The notes below the pieces were generated by a model. The model searched no databases. It saw only the letters and a program-made list of their open reading frames with translations, and was not told where the DNA came from. The position numbers and the translations under genes were made by a program. From contig WPIO01000207.1 of assembly GCA_009760855.2 (NCBI GenBank), positions 231,501-295,500 of the forward strand: a stretch of DNA of 64,000 nt. Reading direction: 5' to 3'. Below, piece by piece: positions 49,796 through 60,849 of this stretch. How positions within the stretch are numbered: position 1 is the first letter of the stretch; each line of letters begins with the position of its first letter. The stretch is from Cristatella mucedo. Its lineage: Eukaryota; Bryozoa; Phylactolaemata; Cristatellidae.

Positions 49796-52080
49796 ATTAA
49801 GTTTCTCTCCCAAGAATTCGGCAGGAACAGAATGACCACTCAAGCAGCTGCTATTTCTCCTTGGTGGACTCATCCAAAGTTTGATCTGGCAAGAGCACAC
49901 CTCCCACCGTGTCAAGAGCACCACTCCCCACATTTCTTTATCCAATTGACCCTCAACCACACTTCCCTAAGCTCCGAATCACCAAATCTAATTATCTAGT
50001 GAATGATCAGCTATCTTCAGAATATAGCAGCAGGTCAGACAGCGATGAAAGTATCACGGGATGAAAGTAGCATGCGTCTCTATTTTCCACATAAGGAAAG
50101 AAGCCATGCTTTTACAGCAAGAAAGACCAAAAAGATCTGATCAGAGACCTCGATCCGAACAAGTCCGATGCTGAGCTTCGGACATCTAGGCACAAGGAGT
50201 TGAAAAAGTAGGATGAAAGTGTGAAAGTAACATATCAGACGGAATTTACCGCAATTTCTCCGAGCTCAAAATATATCCATGTTAATTTCGATTCATTTGC
50301 TGTTCTTTTGACTAAATGTGAGCCACAATTTCATTTCAAGTTAACCGCAGTCTTGGTCACCAAAGCAACGTTTGCAGGGAATGAAGGCCATTTTTTACAC
50401 TTCTGAAATGTAAGCAATTAGGATATAACACTTAAAACCCATGTACAGAAATGGTGCTGCATGGTGCTACTACAATGACTGCCAGCTGGCCAGGTGAAGG
50501 AAAGGGAGAAGTATCATGTAAGAGTGGCGACTAAGGCTGAATAAAAAACTGCTGGCACAAGTTAAGGATCAATAGGCCTTCAGCAAAAGCCTCCAGCAAT
50601 CGCAGTTCAGCCGTAAGTAGCATTAAGCTATGCTGGGAGATCAGTAACAGTCCATGTTTATTTAACAATTTTCTGAGAAAAACATATCCAGCTAATGTCA
50701 AAACAAATAAAAAAATATCACTAGATTATTTATAATAATTATCCAATTATCTCTCAGTATAGAAGCATATACTGAATGCTCCTGCTGCACGAGCACTTCG
50801 GTCAGGTACAGCCGTGGTCGAATTCCAAAACATGTATTTATTTCCAGTAAATGACAACAATTGCAGATTTTTGTGCTTGTCATTTTTGATTAGGGCTGCT
50901 TTCTAAGCCCGGCTGCCTTCACTCAACACCAGGCAGACTGTATCAGCTGCCTCTGTCAGCCTCTGAGAATGCATTCAATAAAGCACAATTGTGGTACCAT
51001 GGCTGCATTGACACAATAGGCATTGTGCCCTGGCAGCTCTAGCCGAATTTGAAATCATGATGCACATTGCTCCAGAATAGCTTACGATATATCATCTACG
51101 AAAGATCATTTATGAGACGACCGGGTACAAATGCAACATATATGAAAATGTCCAGTCAAAAGTGAAGGAGCAGATAACAATAACTATGGCAGTATGCTGC
51201 ATTTTGAAGGCAGCACAAGAGCAGTGGTTTGCAGCATGGCAACCATCCAAGAGAAGCATGCCTCAGCTTGTCTCGAGTTTGTCTAAGATCAGACGGCCTA
51301 GCCAAGCTCTACAGTTCACGTCCCCATATCACGGCCCTATCTTAGCGGAAGAAGCACACATCTCCCAAAGCTCACCACAAACCAGTTACTAGGCACAAAC
51401 TTGCAGCATTTCCATCCTGCTGAAACCTTAATCAAGCCAAGGTAATGGGAGACAAAAATGACAACTGATTACCAGAAAATATGGCGCCGATCAAAGCCAA
51501 GAAATGCAAGCTGTCTCAGAGACTAAATCGCCCTGTCACTAGCATGAGTGCATGCAACAATAAGCAACCTGCTGTCCAACATCTGATGTGCAGCAAGTGA
51601 TACGAAAACCTGACCACAGTAAATTGTGCTACCGATGTCCAAAGGTAAACTAGCATAGAATGGAATGAGACATGACAGAATACATACAAAGCCAACCATA
51701 AATAGGGGATAATGCTTCAATGACAACCATCAACCGTGCTCTGGAGGCTCTAATGCAAAAACACTGCAGCATCCACTTGAGAATGTAGAAAACATACACG
51801 GAAAAACTAGTAAATAAAACTGGGGATTTAGGAAGTGCCCAGCTTGACCAACTAAAATGGAAGGGGCAAGGTGATGCCACACCAAAGTGGCATGCAAAGC
51901 CAATGGCCGGGTCGGGACCCATGGCTTCTGAGAGTAGATTAAACATTCGACTACAGAAGGGAAACTCAGTAACAATACTCGGTGAGCTGAGATATGCTCC
52001 AAGTGGAAAGACAGACCAAACAACAATGCCAAGCACTGCATCACAGATAGGCCCAGCAAAGTTCCCTTGACTCGCTAACT

Positions 52081-52188
52081 CCCCCCCCCCCCCAGTAGGA
52101 TTAACACAGGGTGGGGTCGGTGGCTGGAGGCAGCAGCAGCACCGCAGAGCTCCACCCTTCGTAACCCTAACCCCCCCCCCCCCCCCCC
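52081..52188. repeat. Two poly-C runs in ZDHHC6 intron 2
   Basis: 13 C at 52081-52093 and 18 C at 52171-52188, separated by about 77 bp. They read as G runs on the transcribed (minus) strand. Confidence 0.9.
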
Positions 52189-52496
52189 GCGGAGCAGCCG
52201 GCATGCCAGGCTTGCTTTGGGGTAGCCATCCAGAGTCTGTAGGCCAGCCGGTCTGCAGAAGAGGCCCTTGCGCTAGTGCAGCCAGAGCCGGCAGTAGGAT
52301 TTCAAACCGGAAGCCACGCCACTGACACGACTCTCAGAAGCCAGGTGGGCTGCTTAAGACAACTCTTATACATCAGATTGCACGACAGCCAACAGCAAGA
52401 GATGACATGATTTTGGCATGCATCTTTGCGTAGCTGCCGACGGCGGTGGCAGAGCCGTCCAGTAAAAAGCCGAAAGTCTTCTCACTGCTGTTGTAC

Positions 52497-52588
52497 CTCT
52501 GGCACTTTCGGCAGTGGTGTGACCGTGGAGCCTTGTAGCCGTTGCATACTTCGCACCACTGCAGGCGTGACCTGGCCTTTTGAGAATC
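52497..52588 (-). CDS. ZDHHC6: ZDHHC6 exon 2 (cysteine-rich domain, first half)
   Basis: Acceptor GTGCTTTTAG, phase 0; donor CAGAG|GTACAA, phase 2. It encodes LQWCEVCNGYKAPRSHHCRK followed by CQR. This is the first zinc-binding half of the DHHC cysteine-rich domain (C-x2-C ... HHC-x2-C) and is nearly identical in pattern to ZDHHC6. The split Arg codon is completed by exon 3. Confidence 0.92.
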
Positions 52589-52687
52589 CTAAAAGCACAT
52601 CAAACTGAGCGGATCGCAACGATGCAAGCCGGGACGCAACAGCAAAAGCAAGCCGACGATCTGCCGAAAGAAGCCGAGGCAAATTAC

Positions 52688-52951
52688 CGGCTTCCATTCC
52701 GGAGGTACGAAGCCAGGGCCGACGGCCGACGCCGTATAGTGGTGATACAGTATAAGGGAGACCCAAAGGATGAATATTACGAGATTTAAACATCCGCCCA
52801 CCGACGAAGTAGGTGGCCAGTACATCAGGTCGCAGTAAATTGCAAACGAAGTAATGTAGAACACCAGGCCGATTGCAATAAGAGGCCCCCAGTGCAGTAG
52901 CCTCCGCCAGCGCTCGTAGCTCCCCGAGTGGCTTACGCCGGCGCACGCCAT
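52688..52951 (-). CDS. ZDHHC6: ZDHHC6 exon 1 (first coding exon)
   Basis: 88 codons from ATG at 52951 to CCG|GTAATT, phase 0. Start chosen at MACAGVSHSG because a good acceptor (TTTCCTTGCAG) lies just before it, implying an upstream non-coding exon. The frame is open further upstream but without similarity. It encodes WRRLLHWGPLIAIGLVFYIT (first helix), WPPTSSVGGCLNLVIFILW (lumenal loop, second helix) and SAVGPGFVPPEWKP, which precedes the cysteine-rich domain in this family. Together the seven exons give about 360 residues. Human ZDHHC6 has 413, so one or two C-terminal exons are missing. Confidence 0.88.
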
Positions 52952-52952
52952 C

Positions 52953-53689
52953 TCTGCAAGGAAATAATCAACTAATACTAAAGAAAAAACAAAATACTGA
53001 CCGGAGAGGAAAAGCACACTGCGTAAACCGTTGGCCTCGCAACGCCAATCTGAACGGGTGTACAAAACACCATTCTATCAGTTGGTTTATAGCAGAGCAC
53101 AATAGAGCTGGCAAGCGACAGCGTAAAGAGGTTCAGTTCGCAGCAAACAATTATGCCCTATTCTAGCAAACGCGGTCAGAGATCGAATCTGTTGGTACAA
53201 AACTTGCGGTGGTACATGCCAGTAATACATTCGGGTTACCGAGTTACCGAGTATAAAAAATTGCAAAGAATTCTTATCCTACTTTATATGTCTAGCGACC
53301 GCTCCGCGTAGCAGCCGTAACATCGTAGAGAGCGAAATAGCGGATAAGCAGTTGCCAAGTCTTACCGAATCTATGGGCTTATCCAAGAATTTTGTCAGGA
53401 TTCCTGTCCAGAAGGCAGGCACACGTAGCTAGGTCCTTAAAGACGCTCCAAATCAGCCCAGTACCCTCATTCCAACCACCACTGCGATTGGGGAGCACGA
53501 ATATATATATAATTACGATGGCTTGACAACTCAATGACGGCGACGGAAACTGAAGGCGGAGTCCATTTCGACCTTTTTTAGGACAGTAGATCCGACAGTG
53601 GGCGGGCTTATACTGGATTGAGGGTCGCGGTTGCCTGAGTGGGTAGTTTCCAAACGTACGCAAGGTCTCCTGGAGGCTTAATGAAATTT
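52953..53689. other. Upstream region of ZDHHC6
   Basis: No coding signature. It should hold the non-coding first exon and promoter of the palmitoyltransferase, but no TATA box or donor site could be assigned with confidence. Confidence 0.4.
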
Positions 53690-53855
53690 AATGAAATGTA
53701 TCTCCTTCGGTGACTCCAAAACGCCACACAGACTATCTGGGTGCTACGAAGGAATTACTCCGGTACGCTTACGGTACGCATTCGGTAGCCAACAGATTTT
53801 CTCTCACATCACGAAGAGAAATGGGAAGCATAACAGAGTCAGGAGAGCAGACAAT
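53690..53855 (-). mobile_element. LINE family A 3' fragment
   Basis: ATGTATCTCC, GACTCCAAAACG, GGTACGCATTCGGTAGCC, GAAGAGAAATGGGAAGCATA and ACAGAGTCAGGAGAGCAG occur in the same order and orientation as at 515-700 and 19689-19885. Confidence 0.8.
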
Positions 53856-53908
53856 TTAGTTAAGTACAGCTTGCTCTCGGTTGGACTAATAGAGACCCAT
53901 ACAGAACA

Positions 53909-53980
53909 TGTAGCGCCTTGCTGGCCATGGCTTATTTTAGCACGAACAAGAGCTGTTCGGCGGCAGGCAAGAACTCCTTG
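53909..53980 (+). mobile_element. Truncated copy of the solo-LTR 5' end
   Basis: TGTAGCGCC...GGC, TTTTAGC-CGAACAAGAGC, TGTTCGGCGGC-GGC: about 70 bp matching the first 70 bp of the LTR at 54458 with a few differences. It lies just before the AT-rich viral sequence begins. Confidence 0.75.
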
Positions 53981-54457
53981 TTGTAAGAAAAGTACCCTCC
54001 CGAGACATTTTCATTTTTTCAACTACTCATGCTCACTATCGTTCGTATTCGCAGTTTTCAAAATGAAAATGATCTCGGGATGAATGTTTTCCTCCAACAT
54101 TAAAACTTTTGTCTTATGATTTATTTTTCAATTAAACACTTTCTTTTCTTTATATAGATGTATCGAAAAAGTCCTCAAAAGGGAAACTCGTTACATACCG
54201 AAGCAAGAAGGTTAATGAATATTGATGAAATAACTCCAACTAAAATGATCGTTTCAAGGCTTCACAAGTTTAAATTAGAATGTACTGGAGCAAGTGGAAG
54301 ACATGAGAAATATGTTCTTAAAGGTAGAGACTATTCTGCAACAGAAATTGAGGATTTCTTCAATAACATAATACAAAGTCATAATAATGCATTAAAAGAA
54401 GTACGGACTAGATTTTCTTCATTTAAATTGCAAACTAAGATTTCAGTTCATTCATAT

Positions 54458-55787
54458 TGTAGCGCCCGGCTGGCTTTGGCTGAATTTTAGCGCGAACAAG
54501 AGCTGTTCGGCGGCGGGCTAGAGCCCCTTTGTCCTGGAGCAGTGAGCCAGAGAGGAGCGTCAGTGCGGTTAGAGAGGAAGCGCTTAGGAGCAGGCCAGGA
54601 AGCTCTGAGACGAGCGGCGGCGATTCGGCCTTTAGAATTGGTCCGATACTCGCGGAAGCTGCTGATAGATATTGGCTGGCCTGTCAACCCCCGCCTTCCC
54701 TCTTTCCAAGAAAGAATCTTCTGGAACCCATTCGCCATTCAAGCTGGACGGAGGTACCCTTCCAGTGGCCTGGGGACGGTAGTAATTCCTTTCTGTAATG
54801 GGCCAAGGTGTCCGGGCCCAATACCACTAAGCTCTTGCCCATTGTTCCAGCTAGGTATTTAAGAGTCGAGCGACGCTCGCTCTTGGCCTCGTGTCTTTTT
54901 GTCTGTGGTCTTCTGTCTTTGGTCCGGCTCCGCCGTCGGACTCGTTTTCTCTGGAAGCGAGGGAGGAAGGCGGGCTGTTCGCCAGCGATTGACGGAACAG
55001 GACGAGACAGCGCGCTAGGAGGATTCGGTGGACTCCACCAAACACGGTCGTATCGCGCCCGAGCTGGCATTTTGTGTGTTCTTTCGTGTTTTGTGTTTCT
55101 TTTGTGTCGTGTGTGTGCGCGCTAGCACGTGGTCTCGGCATAGGGATTTGCCGGCGCGAGCTAGGCGTAGTTGGCGTGTGTGGAGCTCTAGTTCACCGGG
55201 TAGGGTTTAGGCTCCGGGTCGCGCTTCAGTGTGGAGAAGTATTTCCTCCGCAGGAGTGCTTGAGTTGGCGTGTGTGGAGTATTCCGGTCGCACTGGTGGA
55301 AACCGAGTTCTAGTTCACCGGGTAGGGTTTAGACTCCGGTTCGCACTTCAGTGTGGAGAAGTACTCCCTCCGCTCGAGTGTTTAAGTTGGCGTGTTTGGG
55401 GTATTCCCTCGGCACAGGTGGGAACGGATTCCTAGTTCACCGGTTAGGGTTTAGGGTCCGGGTCGCGCTTAGTGTAGAGGAGTATTCCCTCCGCAAGAGT
55501 GTTGAACGTGCGAGGAGTGTGGAGATAAAGCTGAACTAGACGCGCAGCGACTTTGTGCGCTTGCGAATAAAGTTCAGTAAAATCCCCAATTTGTGTGTCT
55601 TGCTTCCAATTCACGCCGCGGACTCACGACCCCCTTTAGTAACGGTAAGCAGGTCAGCGCCAGAAACGCTCGTTTCGTGGCGGCCAGCTTATTGCGCGTA
55701 GGCGCGCACCGAACGGCATTAGGCGATAGGCTACGCCGCTAGGTAAGCGGCAGGTCAAGCTTACCCCGCCGAGCCTTCGGCGTTACA
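54458..55787 (+). mobile_element. Solo LTR inserted in the viral polymerase
   Basis: 1330 bp, GC-rich within AT-rich sequence. It starts TGTAGCGCC and ends GGCGTTACA, nearly inverted ends with one mismatch. ATAT directly flanks both sides (54454-54457 and 55788-55791), a 4-bp target duplication. A promoter-like TATTTAAG lies near 54855 and AATAAA at 55566-55571, matching a U3-R-U5 order in + orientation. Open frames inside are accidental. No internal retroviral sequence is present, so recombination between LTRs is inferred. Confidence 0.85.
55160..55535 (+). repeat. 122-bp tandem repeat inside the LTR
   Basis: CTAGTTCACCGG-TAGGGTTTAG begins at 55188, 55310 and 55432. Each unit continues with TCCGG-TCGC-CTT, AGTGTGGAGAAGTA-TCCCTCCGC and AGTTGGCGTGT. 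About three units, 10-15 percent diverged by eye. Confidence 0.88.
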
Positions 55788-58700
55788 ATATCATGATCAG
55801 ACTGATACTCATAGTCAGTGTTGTAGCTGGTTCTAAGTTAGTTTCAGTTGTTAAAAGATCTGACAATACTAATATTATTAAAGTGTTAAAAGATCTGACA
55901 ATACTAATATTATTAAAGACGAATTGGAATCTGTAAAGAATCAATAGATACAATTATTGATAAGAATCCAGGTTCTGGTTGGAGGTTGATTGGTGTAAAA
56001 CGTCTTGAGATTAATGTTACAGAATATATTATTAGAGCTGGCTCATCTTATTTACCATTACCAACTGGTTTAGAAAAGAAGCGTTGTTGTATTAATATAA
56101 AGAATCAAGATAAATACTGTGCATTTTGGTGTATATTAAGATTCTTGAATCCTGTAAGTGTTCATCCTGAAAGATACATTGATTTAATTAACATTTTAAA
56201 AACTAAATATCAAGAACTAAATGAACCCTTGTCACAACTTGAATGACCCATCAAAGTAATTGATATTAGGAAACTAGGTTAACTACTTAATGTTAGTATA
56301 CATTTTTATGAATATAATGACAAATCAGGTATATATCCTCTAAGAATCGTATCAAGAAAATTAGAAATTCCTGATAGACATATTAATCTCTTATTGATAA
56401 ATAAATCTGAAAAAAGTCATTATGTATTGATAAAGAATTTTAGTGGTCTCTGTAGAACACCGAATAAAAGTGGATCAATATTTTATTGTCATAGGTGTAT
56501 GGATAAATTATTTCTGATACTGACTTTAAGGAGCATTTAGTTTTATGTAAAGGTCTTGAAACTAGTTCTTCTAAATTAAAAATGCCAGGTATAGTAGAAA
56601 ATAAGAAAACAGATAACCAAAGATACTACACTTTTAAATTTTAGTGACCATGCAAAATTAATTAAAAATCCATATGTTTGTTATGCAGATTTTGAGAGTT
56701 TGAATGTTAAAACATGTGATGTTTGTTATGAAAGTATGGTATTTAATAATTTAAATCCAAGTTATTGTAATAGTAAATTAACAACAGGTAAATGTAGTGA
56801 CACATGTACAAATATGCTACAAGTTCCATGTGGGTCATGTGCAATTATTCTTGATATTAATGGAAAAGTATTAATAGATAATGATATAAATGGAGGAAGA
56901 CCTTGTATATTTTTAAATAGAGGTAATGATTGTGTTGGGTTGCTTTTAGAATTTATAATGCATGTTTCAAACGAGTTAAAAGATAAGGTACTAGATCACA
57001 CTGCTTAACCTATTATTTTTGATTCTGACACCCGTAAACAATTTAATGATTCAACTAATTGCTGGATTTGTAACTATGAATTTGATGCTGAAGAAAAAGT
57101 AAATGTAAAATCAAGATCACTCTCATTTCACTGGTAAATTTAGAGGAGCAGCACATAAGTTTTGAAATTCACTTGTCAGATTTATAAAAAAGTAGTTGGA
57201 ATCTTCCTATCTTTATTCACAATTTGAAAGGATATGACTCTCATTTGATTGCAAAAGGAATGTCAACATTTAGCCTTAATTGTAAACCTGTTGCACATAA
57301 TATGAAAATTTTTATGTCAATGTCATTTGATAACTTTGAGTTTAAAGATTCTTTTAATTTTATGAATGATGGTTTAAGTGATATTGTTACTTCATTAAAG
57401 AAAGCAAATTAAAAATTTGATGTTACAATTGATGTCTTTAGAGAATTATATCCAGATATTGATGTTAAGGTTCTTAAAGATATTATATCAAGAAAAGGTA
57501 TTTATCCTTACGAGTATAAGGACTCTTTTGATAAATTCAATGAGACTAAGATTCCAGATATTAAAGCATTCAATAGTAAACTTACTTTTGAAAAAGGGAT
57601 TACTGTTGAAGAATATGAACATGCTTTAAATGTATTTAAACTTGTTAACATGAAGGATTTAGGTGATTATCATGATATTTATCTATATGCAGATGTTGCT
57701 CTTTTTGCTGATTGCTATGAAGCATACAGAAACATTTTTATTGAATTGTTTAAATTAGATCCTGCTCACTACTTATCAGCTCCACATTATGCATGGTCCT
57801 GTACTTTGTTTTATGCCAAATGTACTATAAAATTATTAGATAAAAAAGAAGGAGATTTACAACTATATCAAAAGTTTAAGGGATCAATAAGAGGTGGTGT
57901 CTGTCAAGTAAGTAACAGAATTTTTACAGCTAGTAGTGCTAATCATATTATGTACTGGGATGCAACAAGTTTATATCCAACAGTTATGATGTGGTTTTTA
58001 ACTTTTACAGAACCCATTGAAGATGATTTAAGTAACTGGCCACTTGAAAAAATAATGTCATTACCTGAAGATGCTAAAACAGGAATATTTGTCTTATGTG
58101 ATTTAGAGTATCCAAAGGAACTACATAATTTACATAATGACTATCCTCCTTGTCCTGAAAGTAGAGTTGTTGGTAATTCTGAGTTTTCAAGATACCAACA
58201 AAAGTTTTCATCTGGTTCAAGCACTGTACCAAAGTTGATTTGTGATTTTAATAATAAAACTAATTATCTAACACATTACAGATACTTTCAATTTGTTGTT
58301 AGTAAAGGATTGATCCCAACTAAAATACATAGAGTAAATACATTTAATCAAGAACCATGGGAAACACCATTCATTGATATATGTGCCGAAAAGAAGATTG
58401 AGTTTGATCGTAAAAAAGATGAATTTAAAAGAAATCTATATAAAGGTTTTATGTGTTTGTATTTGTGTATTTATTTGGAAAGACACACGAGAACGTAGAA
58501 AACAGAACGTGTATTAGATTAGTAAATAATGAAACAGATAAGAATGATTCATTATACAATAAGTTAATGAGAGGTCCTAGACTCAAAGAAATTAGATGCT
58601 TTGATAAAACTCTAGTTGGTTTTGAACACTCAAGGAAGACTACTCTTCTAAATAAACCAATGCTGCAATTCTTGATTTATCAAAATTACATATGCAAAGG

Positions 58701-59292
58701 TTTTACTATGATGCATTGAAAGTCAAATTTAATGATAGATTAAGTTTATTATACACTGATACTGATTCATTAGTTGTCTATATTAAAAGTGAAAACTTTG
58801 AGAAAGAGATGTTTGATATTAAAGACTGGTTTCATAGTGACGAGCTTGGTAAATTCAAAGATGAAATGAAAGGTGAAAAGATTGATGAGTTCATTGCATT
58901 AAGACCAAAATTATATTCTGCTGCTTCAGTGAAACCACTTATGAAAGCAAAGGGTGTTCCAAAAGAAGTAATTAAGACTTCTCAGATAACTCACAATGAA
59001 TATAGTCAATGTCTATATACTGCTTATGATATTTATAAACAAATGGTAGTACTGTTGCTATGATGAAACACTTGATAGAAATTTCTATCGAATGACACAA
59101 AGCAAGCATAACATTATTACAAAGAAGCTTAAGAAGAAAGCACTATCAGCATTCGAATCAAAGCGTTATTGGTTAGACTGTGGTTGTTTTAGTTATGCAT
59201 ACGGTCATTACAAGATTGAAGAAGCATTAAACAATGGTACAAATCCAGGCCACTGTAAAACATAATACATATGACTTGTAATATTAGTATAG

Positions 59293-59445
59293 ATGCCGAA
59301 AAGAAAGATTGAAAATACTAAACCATTACCAGTAAAGAGAGTTAGATTTTCAGATAAATCAAAAAAGAAAGATGATAAAAAACAAGTAGATATACAAGAA
59401 GAAGTAGAGCTATATGAGTCAATGGAGAAATCAAATATATATTAA
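59293..59445 (+). CDS. Small basic protein of the viral element
   Basis: 50 codons, ATG to TAA, preceded directly by AGTATAG. It is very rich in lysine and arginine at the N-terminus (PKRKIENTKPLPVKRVRF), resembling a nuclear-localisation signal, then KKKDDKK and an acidic end. Virion core or DNA-condensing proteins look like this, but function is unknown. It is intact despite neighbouring decay. Confidence 0.5.
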   Translation: MPKRKIENTKPLPVKRVRFSDKSKKKDDKKQVDIQEEVELYESMEKSNIY

Positions 59446-59469
59446 CAAAATTATTTTTACTATTATACG

Positions 59470-59758
59470 ATGGATCCCAAAGAAATCGATATTACCAGTT
59501 CTGATAGTGAGTCAGAGTATTCAGAGGATTCAATCGATGACCCTGATTATCAAATGGAAACAGAATCTGAATCTGAGTCTTACGAGTCTGAAACTTTCAT
59601 CTTACATTGAATCAGAATCTGAATCAGAAGATGAAGAGGTAGATCTAGACAAATTTCTATTTGGCAAACAATATGAAGATCTCACCGATGAGGAAGTAAA
59701 GGTATATGAAGAGTATCTTGAATCATTGGTACGTAGCTCAGAAGGTGAAGAGATTTAA
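59470..59758 (+). pseudogene. Acidic Ser/Glu-rich viral protein, frameshifted
   Basis: ATG at 59470 after TTATTATACG. The first frame (MDPKEIDITSSDSESEYSED) is rich in Asp, Glu and Ser and stops near 59608. The next frame continues with the same style (ESESESEDEEVDLDKF, YEDLTDEEVKVYEEYLE) to TAA at 59758. A single frameshift near 59595-59610 would explain both. No recognised domain. Its charge is opposite to that of the basic protein just upstream. Confidence 0.55.
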
Positions 59759-59795
59759 TTTCAATTAAATACAATTTTATTTTCATATATAGAAA

Positions 59796-60056
59796 ATGGA
59801 TGTCTCAAGAATTTTAAGTTGTGAACAATCTAGAGAAATGAAAGTAAAAATCAGTCTTAAAATACTTAAAGGTCAAGATCAACGTTTAGTTAAAAATTCC
59901 CTAGACAAAATCATTCCAGATATTGATAGTTCTTATATTAGTATTCTTATAGATATATGTGATACATGTGATAAACTTATGGAAAGTCGTAGTGAGATAA
60001 ATGATATACTTGAAGATGCAAATAAAAAATCTAAAACACCAAAAACAAAACCATGA
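59796..60056 (+). CDS. Viral element hypothetical protein, 86 aa
   Basis: Complete frame from ATG to TGA, with TATATAG ending 3 bases before the ATG. Mixed-charge helical-looking protein (MDVSRILSCEQSREMKVKIS...) with IDICDTCDKLME, a possible C-x2-C, and a lysine-rich end. No family recognised. Confidence 0.6.
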   Translation: MDVSRILSCEQSREMKVKISLKILKGQDQRLVKNSLDKIIPDIDSSYISILIDICDTCDKLMESRSEINDILEDANKKSKTPKTKP

Positions 60057-60103
60057 GTAGTGATAAATCAATTTGTATTATTATATAAAATTGATATTGA
60101 AAA

Positions 60104-60307
60104 ATGCTATCTAATAAACGTGTTAGAATTTATGCAGGTGCACTTTTTATGAGAATTTTTAATGTTAGTGATGGTGAAAACTTATATCCTTATATTTGTA
60201 AACTACCTGATTCAATTAAGGAAAATTTACTTAAATTGAGTATTCTTTATAATGAAATAGATGAGCGTCAAAGATTGATATATTCTATTTACAATAGTAT
60301 TTATTGA
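60104..60307 (+). CDS. Viral element hypothetical protein, 67 aa
   Basis: Complete ATG-to-TGA frame, 47 bases after the previous gene, with TATATAA about 20 bases upstream. A short protein starting MLSNKRVRIYAGALFMRIF, with IYNSIY at its end. No family recognised. Confidence 0.55.
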   Translation: MLSNKRVRIYAGALFMRIFNVSDGENLYPYICKLPDSIKENLLKLSILYNEIDERQRLIYSIYNSIY

Positions 60308-60333
60308 TTTTATTTTTTATTATTATATAGAAA

Positions 60334-60816
60334 ATAGAAGCAGTTACCGATCCAAGTCTTGCAACTACTGCATTGGCACTTAAATCTTATGTTGATTATC
60401 TTGTTAGATCAAGAATGACAGCATATGATGAGCAAATGTTTAATTCTGATATTCCTGGTATGACTGATACTTCAGTTAGGAAATTCTATATTGATGAAGT
60501 AGATGCTGAAGCACAAAAGATTATTAGTGCTGGTCAAACTGAAGTTCTATCCGGACTTGAGGAAAGAGTTGGATCTAAAGTTGATGCTTTACTCGATGGT
60601 CCTAGTGAGGTTGCTAGTTATACCACTTGGATTGCATCACAACTTCCAACAGAATCTACTGTTATATCTGGAGTATCTGGTATTAAACCTGACATCTCTG
60701 GAATTGTTAAAGATGAGTGTTATGCAGTTCTACCAAGTATTACTGATGGTAAGAGTGCAAAACAAAAAGCAGCTGAAGCAGCACTAGCACAACCCGATCC
60801 AAACACTGTTTCATAA
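60334..60816 (+). pseudogene. Viral element hypothetical protein with lost start codon
   Basis: An open frame of about 160 codons ends at 60816. The expected start sits 3 bases after TATATAG (60324-60330), exactly as at 59796, but reads ATA instead of ATG. The frame itself is intact (TALALKSYVDYLVRSRM, MTDTSVRKFYIDEVDAEAQK, KSAKQKAAEAALAQPDP). Composition is Ala/Ser-rich, like a structural protein. No family recognised. An internal start cannot be excluded. Confidence 0.55.
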
Positions 60817-60849
60817 AATAAAATAAAATATAAAAACATAATCTATAAA

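Larger units (their letters stand above)
54158..59265 (+). pseudogene. Protein-primed family B DNA polymerase of an endogenous virus (broken)
   Basis: Start at 54158, directly after TATATAG. The coding track runs in pieces over several frames. 54158-54457 is an N-terminal piece cut by the solo LTR. 55986-56243 holds GSSYLPLP and CINIKNQD. The region near 56686 has YADFES (exonuclease motif I). Near 57135 a shifted frame has GKFRGAAH (endonuclease VII-like insert), and 57215-57245 has FIHNLKGYDSHL (exonuclease II). 57413-58498 is open and holds YLYADV (exonuclease III region) and polymerase motif A DATSLYPTVM near 57959. 58692-59063 holds motif C YTDTDS (58752-58769). The last piece to 59265 ends with the family's AYGHY region. 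Many frameshifts and stops, a 35-bp duplication and the LTR make it non-functional. The family replicates linear DNA with protein-primed ends, as in Maverick/Polinton and adintovirus genomes. Confidence 0.85.

Noticed and set aside
54529-55539. Several open frames inside the GC-rich insert
   Set aside because: They lie within a solo LTR defined by its ends, target duplication, TATA-like and AATAAA signals, and overlap one another in all frames.
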